Assembly: GCF_023856365.1 (NCBI RefSeq)
Contig: NC_064548.1
Coordinates: 22,678,461 to 22,742,460, forward strand
From: Brienomyrus brachyistius
Taxonomy: Eukaryota; Chordata; Actinopteri; Osteoglossiformes; Mormyridae
Reading direction: 5' to 3'
DNA length: 64,000 nucleotides
Part shown: one piece after another, positions 27,317 through 38,847 of the stretch
Layout of the letters: every line of letters begins with the position of its first letter
Position numbering within the stretch: position 1 is the stretch's first letter
Notes under the pieces: model-generated
What the model was told of the DNA's origin: nothing
The model's input: the letters and a program-made list of their open reading frames with translations, nothing else
The model's database searches: none
Position numbers and translations under genes: made by a program

Positions 27317-30175
27317 ACCGGCCACCCAGGGCCACACTGATCCGGCGTCCACGTGCTGCTCCACTTCAGGGCTTCAGACGGTGAAAGTTGGAGACGGCGT
27401 GAAAATCGCCCAAAAATAGCTTTGCTTGTTTTCCTTCAGCTAATTCAGATTTTGGACTCAAGTAGAATAACAGTACAGATCCAAGGCTTCATCCGCCAAA
27501 GCAGAAAAGCTCTGGAATCACAGCGCTATTAGGATTATGTCGTTATTTTTTTTTGGAAAAGGCTTTGGGTTTGTCTTGGGATCAAATCCGGCGTGGTCCT
27601 TTGCGGAACGCATGTGCCGCGCTTTCTGTTACGTGAGATCGCCGTGGGATTGGTGTTGGTTCTTCTTAATACTGCAGCCACACAAACAAATTAATTTAGT
27701 AGCAATATGATGATTTAATACCACAGCTTTGCAGGAAATGTAGTCATGCTACACATTCCTGCCGACGGAGGGGGGATAACCTTTTACAAGGTGTGTAGCC
27801 TGCATTTTTTGCAATGAAATAGTCAGCTGCATTGTAACACATGCAAAGCAGCGCGTGCTCGATGGAAATCCTCAAATGAGACCCTCGTCGACGTCGCTTC
27901 TATGGCAAAAGCCCATCACCCCTCCTGTGATTAATAATTCATGTGTGTATTTTTGAGCTCAGGCCTCAAAGAGGAGTGGCGAGCAGCGGAAAGAGAGACA
28001 GCAGTGCAGGGTAATGAAACGTGTGAAGTTCTCACCACTCTGTGGGGGCAAGCCGTACCCCCTACTTCCACCTCTGTGCCGGGTATGACGTCAACTTACA
28101 GCACCAACGTACAGCAGTGTGGCAGCCAGCTAGGAAGTCAGTGACCGAGTTCAGCTGTGGATTTTGAGAAGGTCTGTGTCTGATTGTGTGCCTGAAAAGG
28201 GTGGCAACTGTTTTGGGGCAAATGTATGACCTGGTCTGGTTCCAGGTACAGTACCAGAATTCTGAAAGTCTGTTATGCCCATTAGGTGGGTCACAGTGAA
28301 ACTGAAGAAGTTCACCCTCTTGTTTCTGCTCAGATAATAAGGCTGGCAGTACCAGCGGTCCAGAAATGCCATGCTACCACATTCCATCCCTATTCAGTGA
28401 CGCTGGCCCCGTTTGGAAGGCCTGGCGGTACGTAAATGCCACGGGAACCCCATCGGATGCCAGAGGCAGTGGAATGCAGGTGCCCACTGCCTCGGCCGTG
28501 CATCGCATTACACCAGTCTTTCACTGGCGTGGCATTTTATTTCCGGGCTGTTCTCTGAGCCCGACTGTACTGAGCATCCCAACGGAATCGTGTCTGCAGA
28601 CAGAGACTGATTGTTGCACCAAAACACGCCAGATTGGTGCCCATCACGTCCTTGGTTCGGGAGAAGCAGCTGAGGCGATTTCAAGCGAAAGGGCATGTTT
28701 ATGTTCCTCTGCTTGTCTGGAAAAGACCGTTTTAAAAATGAAATAAAAAACAGGGAGTCACACGGCAGTCAGGTTCTGTTTGGCATCATCTGAGCTTTCA
28801 TGGTGTCATGGAAACAATCAGTAGCAAAAAGCCACAAGCATTATTCTGCTTTCAGTCTTACAACACTTTGCATCTCGCATTAGTACCACCATAAGAGCGA
28901 TTATTACAGCTTTAGAGACAGGCAGCTTTGGAGATACTGCAGCCCTACATGTTCTTGGTAAGTTTGCGAGCAGATGTCCTCTGATCTGGAAAATTCCATA
29001 ATGCTTCGACACAGATCCTCTATGGAAGAAGTAGACTTCGGATACAGGATTTAATCATCAGACTTCATAAATCCATAATTGTTACCACAGCAATACCAAT
29101 AGTGCATGGGCAACATCTCTACAGTCTGCCATCCATTCCTATCACGGCCCCCTTATTGCCATAGGTGTCAGTCAAATGTCCAGGTTTAAAATAAGCTGGA
29201 ATTTCCCAGAATGCTTTGCCTTTATTTCCAATGACCTCCTTCTCTTCAGCTTAAAAACTTCACTTATCTTTTACCAGCCTGTCCATTTGTGTTATTTATT
29301 TGGATGTAAGTCATTTATTATGCAATCCCCTCCAACCGCAATATTTAAAATTAGCCTAATCATATATGTCGGTTTTTACTGTTGCTGTGGGGTTTGGTCC
29401 TGACATACGCTGGACTGATGGCATCGCACTGGGAGGACTGGGCTAAGGTCCCCAGTACTGAACATCCACCCCCGCACCACCCAACCGCCATGGTCCACAC
29501 CCACGTTCCCCACCCTGTGAGGTCCACATGGCTGCCTCCGTAACACATGCCCACGACTCACCAAGGTACTCGTAAAGGTTTTATGTGGCCGGATTAATGC
29601 AGTTGTTCTTCTCAGGTCAGTAGTTAAATACATAAAATTGCAATTACATTTGAATGGCGAGCGGCTGTATTTTACACCCCCAGTGTTAAAGACATTAAAC
29701 CCCCACCCTGTTCTGGTGGATTTATGTAGAATGTCAGCTGTCTTGACCTTGAAAGGGTGTGAAGATGTGTACAGGATTTGATTTAACTGTCTGTCCGCCA
29801 GACTAAATTTCATTCTCTCTGTCTCTCTCTGGGGAAATCATTCAGTTTGAAGTCACCATTAACCTTCGGCCCGACACGCTGATCTGAGCAGCTGCCCTGT
29901 GTCAGTCTATATAAAGGCATGTGTGCACATAAAGCATAATTATGTAGTATTACCATTTTTATAGAAAATTATATTACACTCATCATTATATTATTTGTTA
30001 TTATTAAGCTAAATAAATGATTAATTGCTTTTCATTGAGCTTAATAACAGTTTGTCCAATTATTCCTGGGCAGCAAATTAAGTAAAGACAATCAAATAAA
30101 GTTTTATTCGTTTCAGTAATGCATTTATTAAAGGCCTTCACTAGTTAACACATGTTACATCTTTACCAGTTGTCT

Positions 30176-30205
30176 GGGTTAGGGTTAGGATTAGGGTTAG
30201 GGTTT
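30176..30205. repeat. Interstitial telomere-like tract
   Basis: Five hexamers of GGGTTA type, one changed to GGATTA. A short internal telomere-like sequence, not a chromosome end. Confidence 0.9.
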
Positions 30206-30774
30206 AACAGCCCAGCCAAGCCTGATTAAGATATAAGACAAAGCAGTCAGCCACTGACTCCCAGAAACTATTGTTGTAATCAGTTGATAAGTTTGATAAA
30301 AGGTAACAAAATCCAATTGTTACTGCTTTATACAATGGATCGTTTAGCCACACAAGATGACTTGTCGAGGTGGTATATGGCACCTGTCGTATGCAGATTC
30401 ATTTAGCTGAAATGTGGAAACAAACCTTGTTTTATCTCCTGCGATAAATTTTGGTCAACACAGGGGTTTGAAGATTATGGACTCCAGAGAGAAGATGCTG
30501 GAAAGATCCCATTTTCCAGAAGAAAATATCTTGTATACCTGTATTGCTTGTGTAAAAATGTCCTCATTCATAAATGTATTCAAAATGATAAAGCAATAAT
30601 TTTAAGTCATCACTAAAAATTGGCATTCAAAAAAATCACATTTTCTTGTAATATGTATTATTTTCATACCTAGATTTTTTGGCGGGGGGGTTTGTATGTT
30701 TTGCCCAAGTCGCCGTCAGGCATCCCGGAATTATCCATACTGTGGGTGGGTTTGCATTGAGCACATTTGGGGAC

Positions 30775-31078
30775 CCAAGCGTGGTAAAACATTTGTGTGT
30801 CTGTGTGGACTATGTATATTACTTTGTGGGGACCAAATGTGACAAAAGACTATTATGACATTCTGAGGACCATTTTTTTTCAGTTTCCACAAGGGGAAAA
30901 TCAGCTTTTTAAAAATCTGTGAATGCAATCAAAAAAAAAAATGTAATCTCAAAAATTCTCTATTTTGTTTGGTTACTTATGCTTAAGGTTACGGCTGGGT
31001 CAGCCGCCATTGTTGGGGTTAGAGATTCCATAGAAAGGAATGGTTAGTCCCCACAAAGGATATGAATACAAACATGTG
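30775..31078 (+). repeat. TG-flanked dispersed repeat, copy D
   Basis: Forward copy with TACTTTGTGGGGACCAAATG, GAATGCAATCAAAAAA, GGTTACTTATGCTTAAGG, CCATAGAAAGGAATGG and GTCCCCACAAAGG. It is followed at once by a TG/TCTG tract (31079-31250), as in copy A. Confidence 0.85.
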
Positions 31079-31250
31079 TGCGTATTTTGTGTGTGTGTGT
31101 GTATGTGTCTGTGTGTGTGTGTCGGTGTACATCTGTGTGTGTATTGCAAGTGTTTGTGTGTCTGTCTGTGCCTATGTGGCGTCTGTGTCTGTGTCTTTGT
31201 GTGTCTGTATTCTGTGTGTGTCTTTGTGTCTGTATCTGTGCGTGAACGAG
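31079..31250. repeat. TG/TCTG compound microsatellite
   Basis: A degenerate TG-rich tract directly abutting the end of a dispersed repeat. Confidence 0.9.
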
Positions 31251-31269
31251 TGCGTTCCCTGTGCCTCTT

Positions 31270-31342
31270 ACCCAGTGCTCCTTAAGAGAGGCTTCAGGCT
31301 TTTTGTGACCCAGTATTGGATAAACAGATGGATGGATGGAAT
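31270..31342 (+). repeat. GGATGGATGG-family repeat, 3' fragment
   Basis: Short decayed tail: AGGCTTCAGGC, TGTGACCCAGTATTGGATAA, then GATGGATGGATGGA. Confidence 0.6.
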
Positions 31343-31962
31343 AGCAATAATATTAAATCAAGGAACAGTCACAGGGGAGCCCAGTCCAAATTTATACTGT
31401 CCAAATATAGCAATTTCATGCCTCTGTTTATCAATCTGACTGTCGCTTTCTATTCGATCAGAGAATATCTACTTAACACCTGTTTTGATTGACAGGTGTT
31501 TGTACCCAGGCACTGATGTGAGGCAGATCTCCCTGTATGAAAGGAGGAATTCCGCTCTCTCTTTGGCTGTGACCACTGAGGCTCAGGCGAGCCAGGATGA
31601 GAGGCAGCCATTGGCTCCTCATTAACGCTAACCGCCCGTCAAGCAGGAATCCACTCCCTCGCTGGAGTTTTACGCTCGCATGAAAAATATGACTGGGTCT
31701 GAAAGGAGCAGGGAGTCCGTGTAGATCCTGACGGCTGCCGGCTTATTTTATCTGATTAGGCCCTGCTCCCATATTGTGTGAAAGTCGAATGTCAGCCTCA
31801 TTTGACCGTGCGCTCGAGGATGCAGCTGGGCTGCTGATTTATGGGGGCTGACCTATGCGAGGTGTCCGGGGACGGAGAGGCCTGCAGCAGGGCGGCTGCC
31901 AGGTCAGAGCGTAGCCATCTGTCTGCCAGGTCTTCCAGGGGGCTGTGTGTACGCGTGTGTGT

Positions 31963-32007
31963 CTGTCTGTGCATGTGTGTGTGTGTGTGTGTGGGGGGGG
32001 GGGGGGG
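31963..32007. repeat. GT run followed by 15 G
   Basis: A GT-rich microsatellite passes directly into a G homopolymer at 31993-32007. Confidence 0.92.
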
Positions 32008-32454
32008 CGCATACCGAGCATGTGTGTCGCCTGTGGGGATAATGATGAGGCAGAGTTGTGCACCGCAGAGCTTTGCAGGTGTGCAGCTCTCGCCGTGCGT
32101 CATCCGCAGCGCTGATGAGTGTCTGCACGTAGCAGGTGTGTCATAGGCGTACCACATCCCAGCTGCCTTACTCCGATCACACTCCACCCACGGCCCTAGT
32201 GTCCACGCCTGACCACGCGTCGCTGCCCAAGCCAGCTGCATTACACTAATCGTGCGCCCCCCACTGTCCATCTGTAGGAAGTGAAAGTAGCGATATTGCT
32301 GTTGCTTATGGGTCTACTGATTATTACCTGTTGATCTCTGGTTGGACTCTATGCAGGGCTATTGTCTCTCACTGCTGTACCACTGCCATGAGAAGCAGTA
32401 CTGTACCAGCACTTCTCTTTAAGACTCAAATCTTAAAATGCAGACGTGTAAATT

Positions 32455-32674
32455 AGGACTTTGCCCTCCTTTGACTCTGCTGGCCCCTGGAGGTTGGGCT
32501 CCCCCTTTGAGTCTGGTACCTCCCAAGGTTTCTTCCTTCTAGGGACTTCTTCCTTGCCTCTCTCGCCTCTGGGTTACTCACTGGGGACTGTCGGCAGGGA
32601 TAATGTAAAGCACTTAGAGACAATGAAATGTTATTAGAATGCACCATACAAATAAAATTCAATTGAATTGAATA
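32455..32674 (+). repeat. TTGAA-tailed dispersed repeat
   Basis: Contains CCCAAGGTTTCTTCCTTCTA, CTTCCTTGCCTCTCTCGCC, AAAGCACTTAGAGACAATG, ACCATACAAATAAAATTC and an AATTGAATTGAA tail. This order is common in fish genomes, as the 3' end of a retroelement-like repeat to my recollection. The family is not named. Confidence 0.7.
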
Positions 32675-35600
32675 GTAACGGCCATTCATTCTGGATTTTT
32701 CCAGAAGGCACTGCCCTGTTCTTCGAGGAAAGCAAGCAGATGATACCGTCTATTAATTACAATAAAGAAGCCATTTTGGAAAGAATGAAGACTGATTAAG
32801 GGCTATTATATGTGTTGGTTAATCTTACTCATGTCACTGCAAATCAGTACTGAAGGGGACATGCATTATAAATAAAGGGATCTACCTCACTCCCTTTATG
32901 TTCTGGCATTTTCTCTGCTGTCTGACTGCAGAGATGTTGTCAGCTTTGCTTGAGCAGCCCAGATGTATTCTCAGGTGGGGGCCAGTGGATCCTGAGCTTA
33001 AGGGTCCATTTCTGGCAAGGATGAGGTTTAATGCCGCACCTGCCGCGTTGGTGGGGACTGGCGTGCACGTGGCAGTTCACGGAGCCTCCAGTTGGCCGGA
33101 TGGTCCTCGTCATAGTGGGTTTCACAGATGCTCGAGTCAGTGGCTCAGCGAACCAGCAGCTGGAGCCACTGCAGCCGGCCAGCTCGAAAGCCGTCCATGC
33201 GGTCGACTCAAATCAATCGCCTCTCCAGTTGATCTGCCGTGATCCCGTGTCTCTGATGGCGGGGAGGAGGGGTCCCCACCCCCCACCTACACTGAAATCA
33301 GCTTCCCTTGGATGTCTTTTGAGCTGTGGGACGTGGAGAATGCAAACCGGTGTATAATCGCGTTCTGCCAAACTAAAATCGCGTTACGTGTTTTTGTCCA
33401 CACCGTCTTCCGGGCAGTAGCTGCCACATCAGAACATAAGAAACGTTACAACCAAAAGGTACAATTTAGCTGTCATGCCTACTTAGATATTTAATAATAA
33501 AGTGCTTGTAAAATATGATCTGGGACTCGTTTGACTGTCTCTACACAAGGCCTCCTTTTCCATGTCACTGCAGACAGACATAATTAACAGTGAGAGTGTG
33601 CAATTTAGGCCGGCGATGCCACCAGAGGTTTTGTCGGAGTTAAGCGCCTCGTTCAAGGGTTCAGTGACGGGTCTCGTCTTGAGATTGGAAGCTGATGCCC
33701 TTTGGTCACTTCTCCCATTATCGTTAGCAGATCCATACGGCTCACTCCCCGCCCCCGCATCTGTAATTGAACGTTAGCACGTGTTGGTCTTCTGAGGAAG
33801 CCTCTGAGATCATTCTGTCTAGCTACAGTGCTTAAGGCAGATTTTTTTGGATTTTGTTTTGTTTGCTGTATATATATATAGATGTGTTTTCTAATTGCTG
33901 TTTTGGAAAGCAGGCTCTTTCTGTGATAACAGCATGCTACTTGACTATTAATTGGTGCTTTATGCACGATATCGCTGAAGGATAAATTCATGATTAAGTG
34001 CCGAATCTCTGGCCTATCAGCTATCGCTCTAAACATGTCGAGCTGCGGTAGGACTGCAAGGGGTGGTAGTACTTGTTTCCATGTGACTGTGTGTCTGCAT
34101 TTCTGTTACTCGAGCCTGTTCCTGTTACAGTGTTTCACCTGAGTACCATACTCTATCCATAGATGGTAAGGTTTTGCATACCGGTCAAGTTCAGCATGCT
34201 GAGAGGTCGACCAGCAGTCTGAGCAGAATCCTGTTGCTGGACCCTGACATCCACCCAATCGTATTCATCCAGACCAAGTGGTAACTGGTATAACAGGAAG
34301 CTGTTTTATCGCACCTGCATAGACGGACATAGTGAGAATCTCAGGACCGTGGCGGGAGACTGCCTTTCCAGCAGAGTGAGGTGGCTCCCAGGGGCTGAGA
34401 GATCAGGAGAGGCCTAGATTGGGCCCAAGTCTTAGGCCCGGTTCACGCCAAACAGGATCTCAGAAGGTCACTAGAGATTTTGGACGTCATGGACCAGAAT
34501 TTCAAATGGGCCCTCCAACCCAAACCAATCCAACAATGTAACTAAAGTTTTAAGGCCCCTGGCATCATCCTAACCCCTCCTATAATGGAGCCCCTGCAAG
34601 AGGTGTAACTCATCAGTTCAAATCTGGGGGGAATTTGCAGCCTTTTTCCAGCGAGCACCAGCCCATCCTGGGTTTGGTTGTGAACGGGCTCAGCGGCACC
34701 ACTATGGGATTTCTGGCCATGAGCCAAATATCAGTCACACTCACAACCCCCTCAGACATCCTGTGCCTTAACTACAGCTCCCCCTACAGTCCTCTGCTTT
34801 GCGTCACATAACGTTCTCGCACATCTCCTGTATGTCTTAGACCGTACACAGTGGCAGCGATGCCATGCGGCGAGCCTCCTGGCATGTCAAGGACATTCAG
34901 GAGGAGCGAGTGGGCCAGTGTTTCCGCGCCTTATATCGGGACCTGCGCAGCTGCAATCCCATCGCTCTCCTGAGCAAAGATTCATCACAGCGAGCAAATA
35001 ACAACAACGTGCTGATGTCGACTCGCTCCAGCAGCCCACGTGAATATGTTCTGCTTTCATGAATTCCTCATTAATTTATCCCACGGTCTATTTTGTAATA
35101 ACCTGCAAAAACTTCAGCCGGGCTATAATTTAAAGATGTGCGTCACCTCAGGGACCCATAATAGCTGGAATTGACTTCCCTGCGCACCAAAGGTACTAAT
35201 TAAGAGCACTTTTCCTCACAGATCTGGGCTCTAAAGTAGTTTAATTACACATACAGAGGTACGGGGCAAGGACCTGTCACTTTCAGTTATTACATCCAAT
35301 GAGGTGCCCAGCCCGCTCTGGACGGGGGTTGCTGGGTAATGGGGAGCAGCCGGGACCCACTCGCTGACTGAGCTGGATCGGGGCCTGGGGGTAGCATGAG
35401 AGGGAGGGTCTAGCTTTGGATCTGAATGGGGGCTTCAGCTCTTTGCTGGCTTGACAGCTGCCTTCCTCTGGTGGAGTCTTGAGTACCACTCTAATATTTC
35501 AGTACAGCCCTTGAAACAACCAAAATGTTCTGATTTTGATGCACAAGGGCATAGGAATGGGAGGGGGGATGTACCCCCCAGTATTTAATTTTGATTCGTT

Positions 35601-36502
35601 TTACCCCTCCAAAAATAATATCCCTTTGTGCTTGAATTGTTTGGTTTTGTCCACCCACCACACTATGAAACTCTCCTACAGCATTGCCGCCACAGACAGT
35701 TTGGGCATAGAGATGATCCCCGGAGATTCTGTGTTTGCTCGAGAGTGACCCCTCTCTGTCTTTAAGGGTGGTTGTGCACCCGAGGCTGGTCCGTTTGTGT
35801 GAGTGAGGTTCGGCTTTGGCTTTTGTCCAAGCCTGTGTCTGTGTGTGCGCTAGCGTGTGCGAAATTAGCATACTGATGTGGATCCTGGAGAAGAATATGT
35901 ACGTGGGTGTGAGCAGAAAGAATTGTGTTTCACTCCATAACTTACAATTAACTATAAGCATGGGCAGTAGGCACTAATTTTCCCAGGAATGGGCCGGAAC
36001 TCGTTTAAATGCATTCAGATGTCATTGTGGTCCTTTGTTCTTTTAAAGTAATTTTTATTGTTCTTTTCTAAAGTGCCGCTGCTGTGATTCATCACCAGGA
36101 GAGTCTGAGAAACACCTGCTCTTCTGTGTTAACACACTGCATGATTGTTAAGCCCCGAAAGCAAAAGGAATAGGGTGTTTTAATCAAAGAGGGGAGCGTG
36201 GAAAGGCTTTTTTGTGTTTTAGCGTAGTGACCGTAAGTTGTCATGCTCGTTAAAAGGGCCGCGAGGTTCAAGCAGAAGCGATTCAAGCGGAAGCGCCCTT
36301 GTGCTCCGTGTTCAGCTCCAGGTGAAAAATGGCGGGAGCCGCTCACCCCCTTCCGGGGGGGGGGTGGGGGGGGGGGGACATCGCTCAGATGCACCACCTT
36401 TGTTGGCTGGTAACTCGTGAATGGCTTGTCTCCATATTTCTGATGAATCAAAGATAATCTGATGCTTACAGACTCCCCTTGTGAGGCGAGGGCGTCACGT
36501 GG

Positions 36503-36782
36503 CAGGGCGTCTGCAGTGACACTTAGCATACAGGGCGTCTGCAGCGACGCTTAGCATACAGGGCGTCTGCAGCGACGCTTAGCATACAGGGCGTCTGCAG
36601 CGACACTTAGCATACAGGGCGTCCATAGCGATACTTAGCATACAGGGCGTCCGTAGCGATTCTTAGCATACAGGGCGTCCATAGCGATACTTAGCATACA
36701 GGGCGTCCGTAGCGATTCTTAGCATACAGGGCGTCCGTAGCGATACTTAGCATACAGTGTGTCTGTAGCCATACTTAGCGGG
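36503..36782. repeat. 28-bp minisatellite, ten copies
   Basis: Units start CAGGGCGTCTGCAG or CAGGGCGTCC and end CTTAGCATA, beginning at 36503 and every 28 nt to 36755. Copies 1-4 form one variant group. Copies 5-8 alternate two variants (CCATAGCGATACT / CCGTAGCGATTCT), a 56-bp higher-order unit. The last two copies diverge. Confidence 0.95.
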
Positions 36783-37442
36783 CAAAATGAGGCCTCAGAG
36801 CCGACAGAAGGTGGGATTCTCTCTGCGCTGTCGACCACAGATGTATTAACCCCGCCCACCATGGGTCTCCGGAACTCCAATCCTACTGAATGACTGCTCT
36901 CTCCTTGGTCCTCCGTCATGTAATCTTTTTCAGGCGTCATATTGGACAGATCCCACGTGACCTGTTTAACCTGTCTCATTGGGTAGTTTTATTTCTGTAC
37001 TTTATCCCCAAGGTTTGGTACTTTGCCTTGAATGTAGTGAAATGGATGCTATTAGCATGCCAGGCCAACAGTGATAGGGAGCAAAGACTTTCATTAATGC
37101 GTCTGCTTTTGAGAAATTTATAATTGCTAATGATACTATGTGATGAATGCTAGTCCCTGATGCCTTTTCATTTCAGTGTCATGTATGGCGAGAGTTCAGC
37201 AGCTAATCGTTGTATTCCTTCCAGGTGTCTCGAGCTCTGCGATTAGCAGTCAATTTATTCGTCTATTGCGATCACTGGCGATGCTTCACTTTTTTGCTGC
37301 ATAGCAATTTACTCCTGGGGGGCCATGCTGGTCACCGAGGCATTGTAACGGAGCTCCTGAAGGGCGGTCTACCCCGTGCTGTCTTTACAATGCTGTGCTT
37401 TCACAAGCGTGGCGAATAGCAGTCATTATTCACTCCGGGGGA

Positions 37443-37467
37443 GGGGGGGGGGGGGGGGGGGGGGGGG
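37443..37467. repeat. Poly-G run (25 G)
   Basis: The longest homopolymer in the window. It could form a quadruplex and its length is likely variable. Confidence 0.9.
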
Positions 37468-38715
37468 CAGAGACAGAGATGGAGCAGCCGACTCGTCGCA
37501 GCGGCAGCCTGAAGATTGAAGGAGAGAGTCCTAAAGCTGGGAGGCCGCAGACAGGAGGGAATGTGACGCTTAAGGTCATCTCCCAGCTGCATAAAACATG
37601 TTTTATTAACGCATTAGCGACGTGGGCCGAAGTGAGGCCTGGACGTGGGGGGTGACTTCAGAAAGGATGGGCAGGTATTTGGCAAACGCGGCTCCTTGTG
37701 TGGGAGGCCCATCAAATCGATGAGCAGTGCCATTCCTGTGTCATCAGAGATTCTGGTCAGGTGGTACACTGGTCTGTGTGCCCCCCGCCCCCCTTCTACC
37801 ACCTCTCATTGCCATGGGCCCTTGTAAAAGCAGAAAGCCCAGCCCCCATCATGAGTGGTAAAATATTAAATAAAATCCTGAAGGAGGACGTGTTGTCCTC
37901 ATTTTCTTCCGAGAAATGCGGGAATCCTAATTACATGATTTCAAGTCACCCGTAGAGTGGGATTTCTTGATGACTTAGCATGGCTCTGACTGGCCTGTGT
38001 TCCTGAATGTGCCTCAGTTATATAGACATTATGCTGTTAATCTACTTGCGGGAAACGCAAAGGAAATCTTGCTTAGTAAATATTGTAAATCTGCTCTGAT
38101 CTCTTTCTTTCATTAGTCAGGATTAAATACAGCAGAGATTTCCACGGCGGTTTTCATGATAACAGCGATTGTTCCTCTCCGGAGGCAAAGCAGCTACTTC
38201 AAGGGCTTAGTGTTCCACAACAAGGCAGATTGCCCCAAACCGCGCGATAAAGTTACATTTCATTATGTTCTTTTTAAAGATCAGAATATCTAATCCTGTT
38301 TCATCTAAAATGAAATATGAGATTTAAAAAGATCCTGGCGTTACAATGGCATTAGCTAAAATACTGGAATTGGAGATTTAAAATGTGATTTAGTTACTCT
38401 ACTCCTGTTTATGATAACCATAAAAAACAGATTATCAGTCCTGATAGCAGGTGTATGGAACTGACCTCCATTATTCAGAGTAAGTCACATGCTGGATACA
38501 TTCAGAGCAATATCATTGCTGTTCATCTGTCGTCGATTCACAGGAGGTATGTCCAATTAACGATGGGGTTATTTTTTTTTATATACTCTCTTTGCAGGCA
38601 GAAGGTTTTCAGGTCAGAGTCAATCTGTTTTATTTATTGTTATGTAGTAATTCAGACACTGCAAGCCTATAAAACAGGTGTCCTATGTCTGTGTGTGCTG
38701 TCTCCCTGGCCACAG

Positions 38716-38847
38716 AAATCCTGAACGGAGGCGTGTACGTGGACCAGAACAAATTCCTGTGTCACGCTGACACCATCCACTGGCAGGACATCGTCAAGAA
38801 TCCGCGCGCCGAGCTCCTGGTGGTGCCGACCAATAGCAGCGTCGGAT
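38716..38847 (+). CDS. erbb4: erbb4 exon 4: end of domain I
   Basis: Encodes the C-terminal part of domain I: the split Glu, then [28 protein letters not shown] and [15 protein letters not shown], ending in the first base of a Cys codon. The [10 protein letters not shown]...TIHWQDIV block is highly conserved in ERBB4. The exon is 132 bp, one codon shorter than the 135 bp I recall for mammalian ERBB4. The missing residue lies in the variable loop before the NSS sequon. The acceptor is cacag at 38711-38715 and the donor a consensus gtaagt at 38848. Both ends are phase 1. Confidence 0.97.

Larger units (their letters stand above)
10058..38715 (+). other. erbb4 intron 3 (28.7 kb, no gene seen)
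   Basis: The largest intron in the window. I find no credible coding exon or RNA gene inside it. It carries repeats listed separately: a GGATGGATGG-family copy near 12215-12330 and another at 15827-16078, tandem reverse copies of a CA-flanked repeat (13450-14054), AT-rich foldbacks (17236-17360, 18650-18955), TG/AG tracts (20075-20132), a 40-bp tandem repeat (21608-21710), a poly-G run (27294-27316), a telomere-like tract (30176-30205), a TTGAA-tailed repeat (32455-32674) and a 28-bp minisatellite (36503-36782). Between these are AT-rich, ATTA/TAAT-dense stretches, for example 22090-22200, 35020-35240 and 37020-37260. They could be regulatory but cannot be proven so from one sequence. Confidence 0.85.

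Noticed and set aside
36503..36782. Regularly spaced 28-bp repeats that could recall a CRISPR array
   Set aside because: The units are contiguous with no unique spacers, and the context is a vertebrate intron.
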